NCBI GenBank assembly: GCA_026225945.1
Contig: JAMJFZ010000199.1
Location: 69,108,501 to 69,172,500, forward strand
Source of the DNA: Cricetomys ansorgei
Taxonomy: Eukaryota; Chordata; Mammalia; Rodentia; Nesomyidae
DNA: 64,000 bases
Reading direction: 5' to 3'
The notes under the pieces: model-generated
The model's database searches: none
Told to the model about the DNA's origin: nothing
The model's input: the letters and a program-made list of their open reading frames with translations, nothing else
Shown here: positions 62,301 to 64,000 of the stretch, piece after piece
Layout of the letters: every line of letters begins with the position of its first letter
Numbering within the stretch: the first letter of the stretch is position 1
Position numbers and translations under genes: made by a program

Positions 62301-63595
62301 TTGGTGGGGACCCAGAATACTCATTCCCTGCCCTCTGCAGCATGTGACATCTTGGGCATTGTGTTGGCTCTTGTCTTTGGTTGAGGAAGTTGCTGTTGGC
62401 AAATGGTTGTATAGCTGTGGTGTTAGGGGGACAGCCTCCCCACACCAGTTCCCTGGAGCCAACGTGGTGGAGGGAGAGAGAACTGAGTCCCAAAAGTTGT
62501 CCTCTGACTTTCACTTATGTGCATGCACACACAAATAAATGTAAGAAAAAATAGTAATGATAAGGGTTTCAAGAAGTTACAATCAGGAGAGTGGGGCTGG
62601 GCTGGCAGGTGTGTTCCTGGCATGATGACATCATGAGGAGCTCCTATCCAGCCAATCGGAGTCAAACATTCCAGAATTGCCAAGGAAAACACATACTTTG
62701 TGAAAGAGACAGCCCCAGTGCTCACCGACATCATCAGCCTCATGGTCAGGGCAATACCAACAGAGCCACAATCAAAACTAGAATCAGGCTGGACATGGCG
62801 AAACTGGCCTGTAGTCCTAGCTGCACATGAAGCTGAGACAGGAGGATGACACCAGCTTGGGGAACATAAGGAGACCTCATCTCAATAAACAAAAATGTCC
62901 CTTAGAGTGCTCAAACCATCTAAATTTATGCCAAGCTGGATGTGAAGGTGTGCAAACCTATAATCTCAGCATTCAGGAGGCTGAGGCAGGAGAATGATCA
63001 CAAGTTCAGGGCCAGTGTGAGTTACATGAGACCCCATCTCAAAAACCCTAAATAGACACCAACCACTGAGTGTTGGTGACAACCTGAAGCAAAGTGACCC
63101 TGTTGTATAAGCTTTGGTAGGTGTGAGAATTGGTGGGTGCACCGTGACTCCTGCCTCAGTTTTTCCAGCTGAGTCTCTTCCTCTCATGCCCAGTGCTCAC
63201 CAGCCCTCCTTATATCTCCTGCTTACCTGTGGGCCCCAGAGCAACAGTACATCCCTATCCCACACTGTTCTGTCTCGCCCTTCCAGGAGTTCACAGATTC
63301 CTAAGGGAGGGTGGCACCCCGTCATCTCCACACCCCTGCCCCTGCACCAGTGATCTGTGGGCATCCAGAAGATAGTGGTAGGAGGCAGCCCCTCCCCCTT
63401 CCACTGATCTGACAGATGGTCATTTAAAAGCTTTGGGGCTACTTTTCCTCTTCAGGGCGCCTCGACCCTGCAGAGAAAGTTGAAGATGCACACCCCAAGT
63501 TGTGGTGTGCCCTGAACGAAGGCAAAGTGGTTGTGTTCGATGCTTCCTCTTGGACCATCCACCAGCATCGCTTTAAAGTGGGTGCCTCTAAAGTG
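16777..63595 (+). CDS. Dennd3: DENND3, Rab12 guanine nucleotide exchange factor (18 coding exons, 3' end missing)
   Basis: This entry gives the whole gene; each exon is listed separately. Spliced together, the exons give 1030 residues without a stop. In order they encode the N-terminus, uDENN (about 50-165), cDENN (about 186-350), dDENN (about 361-500), a regulatory linker (about 500-590), a helical segment (about 600-750), a PH-like PHenn domain (about 790-900) and the start of a WD40 propeller (from about 990). From established knowledge, DENND3 activates Rab12 by exchanging GDP for GTP. It acts in starvation-induced autophagy and transferrin receptor trafficking, is switched on by ULK1 phosphorylation at Ser554 and Ser572, and binds actin through PHenn. 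In this model residues 554 and 572 are both Ser and residue 940 is Tyr, as published. I recall the mouse protein as roughly 1270 residues, so about 240 residues should lie beyond the window. I identified the gene by recognising the protein, not by a search. Confidence 0.96.
17181..18176 (+). other. DENND3 intron 1, proximal unique part
   Basis: I see no repeat and no exon. The pyrimidine-rich 17340-17540 gives a meaningless minus-strand frame. Confidence 0.5.
18177..18206. repeat. (TG)n microsatellite
   Basis: Alternating TG with one A interruption. Confidence 0.95.
18455..18622 (-). repeat. B2/B3-type SINE
   Basis: The antisense head CACTGAGCCATCTCTCCAGC and body CCATGTGGTTGCTGGGAATT are clear. 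Confidence 0.85.
18650..18819 (+). repeat. B1/B4-like SINE
   Basis: GTGTGGTGGCTTGCTCCTGT, GAGGCAGGAGGATTGCTGTG and GCCTGGACTACAGAGAGAG are SINE landmarks, with an A-rich tail. Confidence 0.75.
18828..19048. mobile_element. URR1-type hAT-Charlie MITE with intact ends
   Basis: It has near-perfect inverted ends, CAGTGGTTCTCAACC and GGTTGAGAACCACTG. It is flanked by an 8-bp target duplication, CCTTAGGG (18820-18827) and CTTTAGGG (19049-19056). This is the best-preserved copy in the window. Confidence 0.92.
19057..19195 (+). repeat. B1/B4-like SINE
   Basis: CATAGTGGCACAAACCTGTA, GAGCAGGAGGATCAGGAAAG and GGGATCCTGTCTCAAAAG are SINE landmarks. Confidence 0.65.
19196..19688 (+). other. DENND3 intron 1, unique segment
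   Basis: No repeat signature or exon recognised. Confidence 0.45.
19690..19902 (-). repeat. B3-type SINE
   Basis: The antisense body GGATTTGAACCCCAGTCCTC and head AACTGTGGAGCCATCTGTCA are present. Confidence 0.8.
19903..20790 (+). other. DENND3 intron 1, unique segment
   Basis: AT-rich, with no repeat or exon recognised. Confidence 0.45.
20795..20935 (-). repeat. B1-like SINE
   Basis: In antisense it reads GAGACAGGGTCTCACTATGT, CTATGTAGACCAGGCTGGCT and GGATTCAAGGGGTGAGCTAC. Confidence 0.8.
20936..21325 (+). mobile_element. Rodent interspersed repeat, family uncertain
   Basis: TTAATGTCAACTTGTTACAG, GGGCATTTTCTTAATTAGTG and AATAAACCCTTTCCTCC form a unit I recognise as a common rodent interspersed repeat, ending CCTAACAAAGACA. 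Its ends resemble MaLR-type LTRs, but a B1-like target flanks it, so I leave the class open. Confidence 0.55.
21362..21595 (-). repeat. B3-type SINE
   Basis: The antisense head ATGCTGAGCCATTTCTCCAG and body CACGTGGGTGCTGGGACTTG are present. Confidence 0.8.
21852..22111. repeat. 43/44-bp minisatellite, six units
   Basis: Units begin at 21852, 21896, 21939, 21983, 22026 and 22069, with lengths 44, 43, 44, 43 and 43; the last is partial and decayed. Each starts TCTGTGAAGA and contains TGGGAGGTGATG and CCTGGAGGAG. Confidence 0.95.
22112..22945 (+). other. DENND3 intron 1, unique segment
   Basis: No exon, and no repeat that I can name. Confidence 0.45.
22950..23500 (-). repeat. Cluster of antisense SINEs (B3, then B4-like) with (TG)n
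   Basis: (TG)n lies at 22965-22986. The B3 body TAGAACTCAGGTCCTCAGGC and head CTGAGCCATCTTGCC run to about 23150. GAATGACCTTGAACTCGTCC is B1-like. (TTTTA)n lies near 23290-23320, and an ID-like antisense end at about 23440-23500. Confidence 0.65.
23501..24145 (+). other. DENND3 intron 1, unique segment
   Basis: No exon and no repeat recognised. Confidence 0.45.
24160..24462 (-). repeat. Composite B3/B4-type SINE with alternating purine-pyrimidine tract
   Basis: GAGGCAGGGTTTCCCACTGA, AATTCACCTAATCTGGCTAG and CTCTGTGCCATCTCCCCCA are antisense landmarks. The tract at about 24180-24238 alternates GTGC/ATGC/GTAT and could favour Z-DNA. Confidence 0.6.
24463..24510. repeat. (CA)24 microsatellite beside exon 2
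   Basis: 48 bases of perfect CA end 27 bases before the exon 2 acceptor, just upstream of a possible branch point (GTGAC, A at 24516). Confidence 0.97.
24538..24814 (+). CDS. Dennd3: DENND3 exon 2, residues 35-127 (start of uDENN)
   Basis: The exon begins [12 protein letters not shown] after the acceptor TTTCTTAG and ends CFP plus the first base of Gly127 at G|GTACAC. It carries the FVPPF segment (55-59) that opens the upstream DENN region. A strongly basic patch at residues 76-88 ([13 protein letters not shown]) lies in a low-complexity loop that continues to about residue 107. A (CA)24 tract ends 27 bases before the acceptor. Confidence 0.95.
24815..25610 (+). other. DENND3 intron 2
   Basis: Contains (GTT)n and a pyrimidine-rich tract at about 24948-25010 that begins a decayed antisense SINE (TAGTCCAGAGTGGCTGAAAC). 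Otherwise unique. Confidence 0.6.
25611..25726 (+). CDS. Dennd3: DENND3 exon 3, residues 127-165 (uDENN core)
   Basis: The exon starts after CTGCCTGCAG and completes Gly127. It encodes the hydrophobic strand [10 protein letters not shown] and the motif [13 protein letters not shown] typical of uDENN. It ends in phase 0 at CAT|GTAAGG. Confidence 0.95.
25727..26276 (+). other. DENND3 intron 3
   Basis: A 550-base intron without a clear repeat. Several overlapping short frames here look non-coding. Confidence 0.7.
26277..26410 (+). CDS. Dennd3: DENND3 exon 4, residues 166-210 (uDENN-cDENN junction)
   Basis: The exon starts at Asp166 after [28 protein letters not shown] (187-205) matches the signature that opens central DENN domains, in which a vSRfPff-like strand is followed by a helix. 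The final two bases of Cys210 precede GTAAGT. Confidence 0.95.
26411..29732 (+). other. DENND3 intron 4
   Basis: Holds SINE-like sequence at about 26595-26755 (+), a degenerate B4-like copy at 27090-27270 (+), another at 27990-28140 (+), a URR1 MITE at 28656-28880 and an antisense SINE at 29400-29500. The remainder is unique, without exon signatures. Confidence 0.65.
28656..28880. mobile_element. URR1-type hAT-Charlie MITE
   Basis: CCTCATGTTGTGGTGACCCC, TGATATGCAGATGGTCTTAG and CACAGGTTGAGAACTGCTGG match the copy at 18828. The left end is decayed. Confidence 0.8.
29733..29844 (+). CDS. Dennd3: DENND3 exon 5, residues 210-247 (cDENN)
   Basis: The exon follows AAATTTCAG, completes Cys210 and encodes [19 protein letters not shown] through [10 protein letters not shown]. 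It ends in phase 0 at TTG|GTAAAT. It follows a 3.3-kb repeat-rich intron. Confidence 0.94.
30637..30967. repeat. 331-base uninterrupted pyrimidine run
   Basis: No A or G occurs on the + strand. The order is (CTCTC)n, CCCT-rich blocks, then (CTTC)n and (TTTC)n, ending in an antisense B1. Confidence 0.97.
30968..31100 (-). repeat. B1 SINE
   Basis: In antisense it reads GGAGACAGGGTTTCTCTGTT, ATAGACCAGGCTGACCTCAA and GGGATTAAAGATGCTTGGCC. Confidence 0.9.
31415..31603 (-). repeat. B3-type SINE
   Basis: ATGTGTACGGGTGTTTTGTA, GGATCCTCTGGAACTAGAGT and GCCAAGCCATCCCTCCAACT are antisense B3 landmarks. Confidence 0.75.
32228..32508 (-). repeat. B3-type SINE split by a microsatellite
   Basis: The antisense head AACCACTGAGCCACCTCTCC and body CATGTGGGTGCTGAGAATCG are present. 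The (TG)n(TA)n tract at 32324-32400 interrupts the middle of the element. Confidence 0.8.
32324..32400. repeat. (TG)9(TA)22 compound microsatellite
   Basis: TG at 32324-32341, TA at 32342-32385, short CA at 32386-32392, then TA again. The TA part is self-complementary. Confidence 0.95.
32800..33050 (-). repeat. B4-type composite SINE (decayed)
   Basis: GAGACAAGGTCTTACTAAGT and ATGTAGCCCACGCTGGCCTT are antisense B1-like. GCCACAGACATGCTAGGCCA is the ID-like part. Confidence 0.6.
33811..33886 (+). repeat. ID-like SINE
   Basis: GGGGCTGGGAATGTGGCTTA, GAGCACTTGCCTGGCGTGAC and GGGTTTCGTTCCCAGCATAA match the ID core with recognisable pol III boxes. Confidence 0.8.
34215..34445 (-). repeat. B3-type SINE
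   Basis: GTGTGGGTCCTGGGAACCAA and TAGCCACCAGACTGTCTTTC are the antisense body and head. Confidence 0.75.
34480..34710 (-). repeat. B4-type composite SINE
   Basis: GATAGGGTTTCACAGTGTAG and CAGGCTGGCCTGAAACTCAG are antisense B1-like. GAGAATGCTTTACCAACGTG is the ID-like end. It ends about 80 bases before exon 6. Confidence 0.65.
34788..34907 (+). CDS. Dennd3: DENND3 exon 6, residues 248-287 (cDENN)
   Basis: The exon is 40 codons, [12 protein letters not shown] to FRPEKVLQ, and symmetric (phase 0/0). It follows CCTCATAG and ends CAG|GTACAT. The final FRPEKVLQ leads into the cDENN helix of exon 7. Confidence 0.94.
34908..35242 (+). other. DENND3 intron 6
   Basis: A 335-base intron with no intact repeat. 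GGCTGGGGCACAGCTCAGG and AGAGCACTTGCCTCAGCC resemble a decayed ID-like core. Confidence 0.6.
35243..35461 (+). CDS. Dennd3: DENND3 exon 7, residues 288-360 (cDENN core)
   Basis: This exon carries the most diagnostic cDENN sequence: [12 protein letters not shown] (292-303), the helix [22 protein letters not shown] (321-332) and APTSFLMG (342-349). These match the family pattern of an exposed strand, a helix, WQH.yiPvlp and aPvpfliGi. The exon is phase 0/0 and follows TCCCTAG. The donor is GTTAGG, slightly off consensus at +3. Confidence 0.96.
35462..38043 (+). other. DENND3 intron 7
   Basis: Mostly unique. A MIR-like segment lies at about 35885-36010 (TTAGCTCTGTAACCCGGGTG, CTTCTCTCATCTGTGAAGGG). 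A decayed antisense SINE lies at 36300-36418. No exon is missing, since the phases agree. Confidence 0.6.
35885..36010 (+). repeat. MIR-like ancient SINE
   Basis: The order of CTCTGTAACCCGGGTGAATG and CCTCTTCTCTCATCTGTGAA fits the MIR core. Diverged. Confidence 0.5.
38044..38165 (+). CDS. Dennd3: DENND3 exon 8, residues 361-401 (cDENN to dDENN)
   Basis: [15 protein letters not shown] gives the vlvDiD-type strand that closes cDENN. It is followed by an acidic, Ser/Asp-rich turn and [13 protein letters not shown], which begins dDENN. The acceptor is GCCTTCCAG. Two bases of Arg401 precede GTATTG. Confidence 0.95.
38290..38435 (-). repeat. B1 SINE
   Basis: GTAGACCAGGCTGACCTCAA, GAGATCCGCCTGCCTCTGCC and GATTAAAGGCATGCGCCACC are antisense B1. 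A short (ATC)n precedes it. Confidence 0.9.
39275..39560 (-). repeat. Antisense B4-like SINE cluster
   Basis: TAGCCCTGGCTGGTCTGGAA is B1-like, CACGTGCTCCACCGCTGAGC is antisense ID-like, and CAGGCAGGGTCTTTCTACGT is a second B1-like start. Confidence 0.6.
40270..40485 (-). repeat. B3-type SINE
   Basis: GTGGGTGCTGGGGATTGAAC and CTACTCAGCCATCTCTCCAA are the antisense body and head. Confidence 0.85.
40508..40690 (+). repeat. B2 SINE
   Basis: GGGCTGGACAGATGGCTCTG, CCCAGTTCAATTCCCAACAT and CTGTAACTCCTGTTCCAGGG are B2 landmarks, with an A-rich tail. Confidence 0.8.
42512..42667 (+). CDS. Dennd3: DENND3 exon 9, residues 401-453 (dDENN)
   Basis: The exon follows CTTTTCCAG and encodes [12 protein letters not shown], a Ser-rich loop, and [14 protein letters not shown], a helix typical of dDENN. 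Two bases of Arg453 precede GTATTT. AG occurs more than once around the acceptor, and only the chosen site keeps the frame with exon 8. Confidence 0.94.
43545..43690 (-). repeat. B1 SINE
   Basis: CGAGACAGGTTTCTCTGTTG, GTAGACCAGGCTAGCCTTAA and GGGATTAAAGGTATGCGCCA are antisense B1. Confidence 0.9.
43720..43866 (+). repeat. B1/B4-like SINE
   Basis: AGCCAAGTGTGGTGGTGCAC and GGAGGCAGAGGTAGGAAGAT are SINE landmarks. Confidence 0.65.
44380..44476 (+). CDS. Dennd3: DENND3 exon 10, residues 453-485 (dDENN)
   Basis: [20 protein letters not shown] and DQQFYKQ carry the f...F...r....fy..f..t..F dDENN ending. The exon follows TTTGCTAG and ends in phase 0 at CAG|GTGAGA. Confidence 0.95.
44477..46045 (+). 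other. DENND3 intron 10
   Basis: Unique except for a B2-type SINE at 45695-45890, including its A-rich tail. Confidence 0.6.
45695..45890 (+). repeat. B2-type SINE
   Basis: GCCTAGAGAGATGTCTTAGT, GGGTTCTGTTCCCAGCACCC and CTCTGGCCTCCGCAGGTGCC are B2/B3 landmarks. Confidence 0.8.
46046..46149 (+). CDS. Dennd3: DENND3 exon 11, residues 486-520 (end of dDENN)
   Basis: [15 protein letters not shown] completes the dDENN helix that packs against the rest of the module. [16 protein letters not shown] begins an acidic linker. The acceptor is CACTTGCAG. Two bases of Arg520 precede GTGCCT. Confidence 0.95.
46150..46628 (+). other. DENND3 intron 11
   Basis: A 479-base intron without a recognised repeat. 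Confidence 0.7.
46629..46828 (+). CDS. Dennd3: DENND3 exon 12, residues 520-587 (ULK1-regulated linker)
   Basis: This Ser/Arg/Pro-rich linker has no predicted fold. It includes [10 protein letters not shown] with Ser554 and RNSSLR with Ser572. Ser554 sits in an R-x-x-x-S-x-P context, a mode II 14-3-3 site when phosphorylated. From the literature, ULK1 phosphorylates Ser554 and Ser572 of DENND3 under starvation to raise its exchange activity. The residue numbers agree exactly with this gene model. The acceptor is TTCCCTAG and the donor GTGAGG. Confidence 0.95.
47460..47600 (+). repeat. MIR-like ancient SINE
   Basis: AGCTGGGTGACCCCAAGCAG and CAGTTCCCTTTCTGGGCCTG follow the MIR core order. Confidence 0.55.
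48045..48235 (+). repeat. B1 SINE
   Basis: TCAAGCGGTAGTGGTGCCCG, GGAGGCAGAGGCAGGCAGAT and AGCCTGGTCTACAGAGCAAG, with a (CAAA)n tail. Confidence 0.92.
48455..48976 (+). CDS. Dennd3: DENND3 exon 13, residues 587-761 (helical segment)
   Basis: At 522 bases this is the longest exon in the window. It is largely helical. Residues about 634-672 ([19 protein letters not shown] followed by [16 protein letters not shown]) look like one TPR-type helix pair. A charged stretch follows, with [12 protein letters not shown] and [19 protein letters not shown]. The acceptor is GTTTTTCAG and the donor G|GTAAGA. The function of this part is not known to me beyond linking DENN to PHenn. Confidence 0.95.
49314..49530 (+). 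repeat. B4-type composite SINE, full order
   Basis: An ID-like head (GGATATAGCTCAGTTGGCAG) is followed by a B1-like body (GCTTGGTGGCTCCCACCTGT and AATCGTCTCAAAAATC). Confidence 0.75.
49629..49765 (-). repeat. B1 SINE after (TG)n
   Basis: GAGACAAGGTCTTGCTATGT, AGAACAGGCTGGCCTCAAAC and TAAAGGCGTGCACCACCATG are antisense B1. (TG)n lies at 49611-49628. Confidence 0.88.
49785..49930 (+). repeat. Archaic 7SL-derived SINE (PB1-like)
   Basis: GGCTGAGGCCTGCAATCTTA and CAGCCTGGGCGACGGAGTGA, then ACCCTGTCTTAAAA, resemble ancestral 7SL-derived monomers more than modern B1. Confidence 0.5.
52310..52400 (+). repeat. ID-like SINE
   Basis: GGGCTGGGATACAGCTCGGT, GAGCTTGCCTGGTGTGGGCA and CTGGGTCCAATACTCAGTCT match the ID core. 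Confidence 0.75.
53501..53600 (+). repeat. ID-like SINE
   Basis: GGGCTTGGGGTGAATCCCAG and ACTTGCCTAGCATGGGCAAG, with an A-rich tail. Confidence 0.65.
54650..54793 (+). repeat. B1/B4-like SINE with (AAAT)n tail
   Basis: CCAGGCACAGCGGTGCATGC and CATTCCAGGCTAGCCTCAGA, then (AAAT)n. Confidence 0.65.
54800..54966 (+). repeat. B1 SINE
   Basis: TGCTGGGTGGTGGTGGAGCA and GGCTAGCCTGGTCTACAGAG, with an A-rich tail. Confidence 0.88.
55188..55325 (-). repeat. B1 SINE just upstream of exon 14
   Basis: The antisense poly(T), GAGACAAGGTTTCTCTGTTG and TAAAGGCGTGTGCCACCACC are clear. An internal deletion removes the middle of the element. Confidence 0.88.
55386..55645 (+). CDS. Dennd3: DENND3 exon 14, residues 761-847 (PHenn first half)
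   Basis: The exon begins [19 protein letters not shown] and continues into a PH/GRAM-like beta fold. [10 protein letters not shown] is a first strand and [16 protein letters not shown] (818-833) is the strand pair typical of GRAM and PH-like domains. The published PHenn domain of DENND3 binds actin. The acceptor is ACTTAG and the exon ends in phase 0 at GAG|GTGAGA. An antisense B1 ends about 63 bases upstream. Confidence 0.95.
55646..56655 (+). other. DENND3 intron 14
   Basis: Two antisense B1-like SINEs (about 55905-56030 and 56040-56170) and a decayed sense copy (56180-56290). The rest is unique. Confidence 0.6.
56656..56826 (+). CDS. Dennd3: DENND3 exon 15, residues 848-904 (PHenn second half)
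   Basis: Strands [19 protein letters not shown] are followed by the closing helix [12 protein letters not shown], completing the PH-like fold. The exon is phase 0/0. The acceptor CCCTGCAG is good. The donor AAG|GTCTGA is poor, and reading into the intron gives one Val codon and then TGA. Confidence 0.94.
56827..57856 (+). other. DENND3 intron 15
   Basis: Begins with the weak donor GTCTGA. One decayed sense SINE at about 57145-57280. No other repeat is clear. Confidence 0.65.
57857..57986 (+). CDS. Dennd3: DENND3 exon 16, residues 905-948 (Tyr940 helix)
   Basis: [18 protein letters not shown] is a helix, and [11 protein letters not shown] places Tyr at position 940. That is the residue reported to control the intramolecular closed state of DENND3. 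The acceptor is GTCCTAG. The single base A of residue 948 precedes GTAAGT. Confidence 0.94.
59213..59540 (+). mobile_element. Solo LTR, same class II family
   Basis: It begins TGTTGTGGAAGTTTATTTTT and keeps CAATAAAAACATCGGAGCTC and GGATGGTGGTTCCCTCTGCT. No internal region follows. The 3' border is approximate. Confidence 0.82.
60050..60350 (-). repeat. Antisense composite SINE (B3/B4-related)
   Basis: GATGCAGGTCAGAGGTCAAA and AACCCACCGAGCCGCCGCCC are antisense landmarks of the same type as at 24160. Confidence 0.55.
61588..61750 (+). repeat. B2/B3-type SINE
   Basis: GGGCTGGCAAGATGGCTCCC and CTCAATCCCTGGGATCCACA are the head and B-box region. Confidence 0.8.
62014..62121 (+). CDS. Dennd3: DENND3 exon 17, residues 948-984 (linker to WD40)
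   Basis: The exon follows TGTGTCCCAG and encodes [16 protein letters not shown], a Ser/Thr/Pro-rich linker, and VDVLLYTP, the strand leading into the propeller. One base of Gly984 precedes GTAAGA. Confidence 0.92.
62122..63455 (+). other. DENND3 intron 17
   Basis: A B3 3' end at about 62455-62555 (CACAAATAAATGTAAGAAAA) and B1/B4-like SINEs at about 62785-62900 and 62930-63055. The remainder is unique. Confidence 0.6.
63456..63595 (+). CDS. Dennd3: DENND3 exon 18, residues 984-1030 (first WD40 blade)
   Basis: [19 protein letters not shown] is the strand-turn-strand pattern of a beta-propeller blade, with the V-x-V-F-D ending typical of WD40 repeats. The acceptor is CTCTTCAG and the donor GTG|GTGAGT. 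It ends in phase 0, and the remaining blades must lie beyond the window. Confidence 0.93.
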
Positions 63596-64000
63596 GTGAG
63601 TCAGCGTCCTTAGCCTGGTGCGCGATCGTCAGAGTGACTCAAGAGACAGCCTGTCTCCTAGCATGCCCGGCTGTTGGCTTTGAGAAAGCCAGAGCCCCTA
63701 AGAACATAACCATCTGCAGAGGCCCTGGTGGCTTGGTTGGCCATCCCTTCTATCCATCTTCAGTACTGGAAATTTGGCCGCCTGCTAAAATTTGTCATTA
63801 CTCCCAAGTCAGTGCTCATGGTGCCTCTGTGGTGATCCAGACATGGTGTGCGCAGTGGGAAAGTCAGTGCCGCAGTGTGTGCTCCTGCTGAGGCCGAGCA
63901 GTAATGCTGCTTCTCACAGCTCACAGCAGGGACCGCCATCTTTTCCCCAGCATATTTCTGCCATGATTGATACTTCTGTGTACTCAATAAGGCATCTTTA
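63596..64000 (+). other. DENND3 intron 18, start
   Basis: Begins GTGAGTCAGC. No exon or repeat is recognised before the window ends. Confidence 0.7.

Overview
The window is a stretch of mammalian nuclear DNA from a muroid rodent. The evidence is a dense set of rodent-specific SINEs (B1, B2/B3, B4 and ID-like), four copies of the URR1-type hAT repeat and a rodent class II LTR family. I cannot name the species. I see no bacterial-style gene organisation, CRISPR array, tRNA or rRNA gene.

The only gene I can support is DENND3 (DENN domain-containing protein 3, a guanine nucleotide exchange factor for Rab12). It runs on the + strand, and its first 18 coding exons lie at 16777-63595. All exons have AG/GT borders and the reading phase is continuous across every junction, giving 1030 residues in one frame. 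The model breaks off inside the C-terminal WD40 propeller, so the last exons and the 3' UTR lie beyond base 64000. Three published regulatory residues fall at exactly the expected numbers in this model: Ser554 and Ser572 (ULK1 sites) and Tyr940. This is strong internal support that no exon is missing before that point.

Layout: bases 1-16000 are intergenic, with repeats and no convincing gene. A small non-autonomous class II ERV (LTR, Lys-type primer binding site, polypurine tract, LTR) sits there at 12121-14221, inserted into a B1 element. A CpG-rich, TATA-less promoter at about 16040-17180 carries GC boxes and an inverted CCAAT box, and surrounds exon 1. Exons 2-10 (24538-44476) encode the tripartite DENN module. 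Exons 11-13 (46046-48976) encode the phospho-regulated linker and a helical segment. Exons 14-16 (55386-57986) encode the PH-like actin-binding PHenn domain and the helix with Tyr940. Exons 17-18 (62014-63595) lead into the WD40 propeller. Introns 1, 4, 5, 8, 13 and 16 hold most of the repeats.

I found no undescribed biological system. The points most worth a second look are the weak exon 15 splice donor followed at once by an in-frame stop, a (CA)24 tract next to the exon 2 acceptor, a 331-base uninterrupted pyrimidine run in intron 5, an alternating 43/44-bp minisatellite in intron 1, and the four related LTRs in the same orientation.
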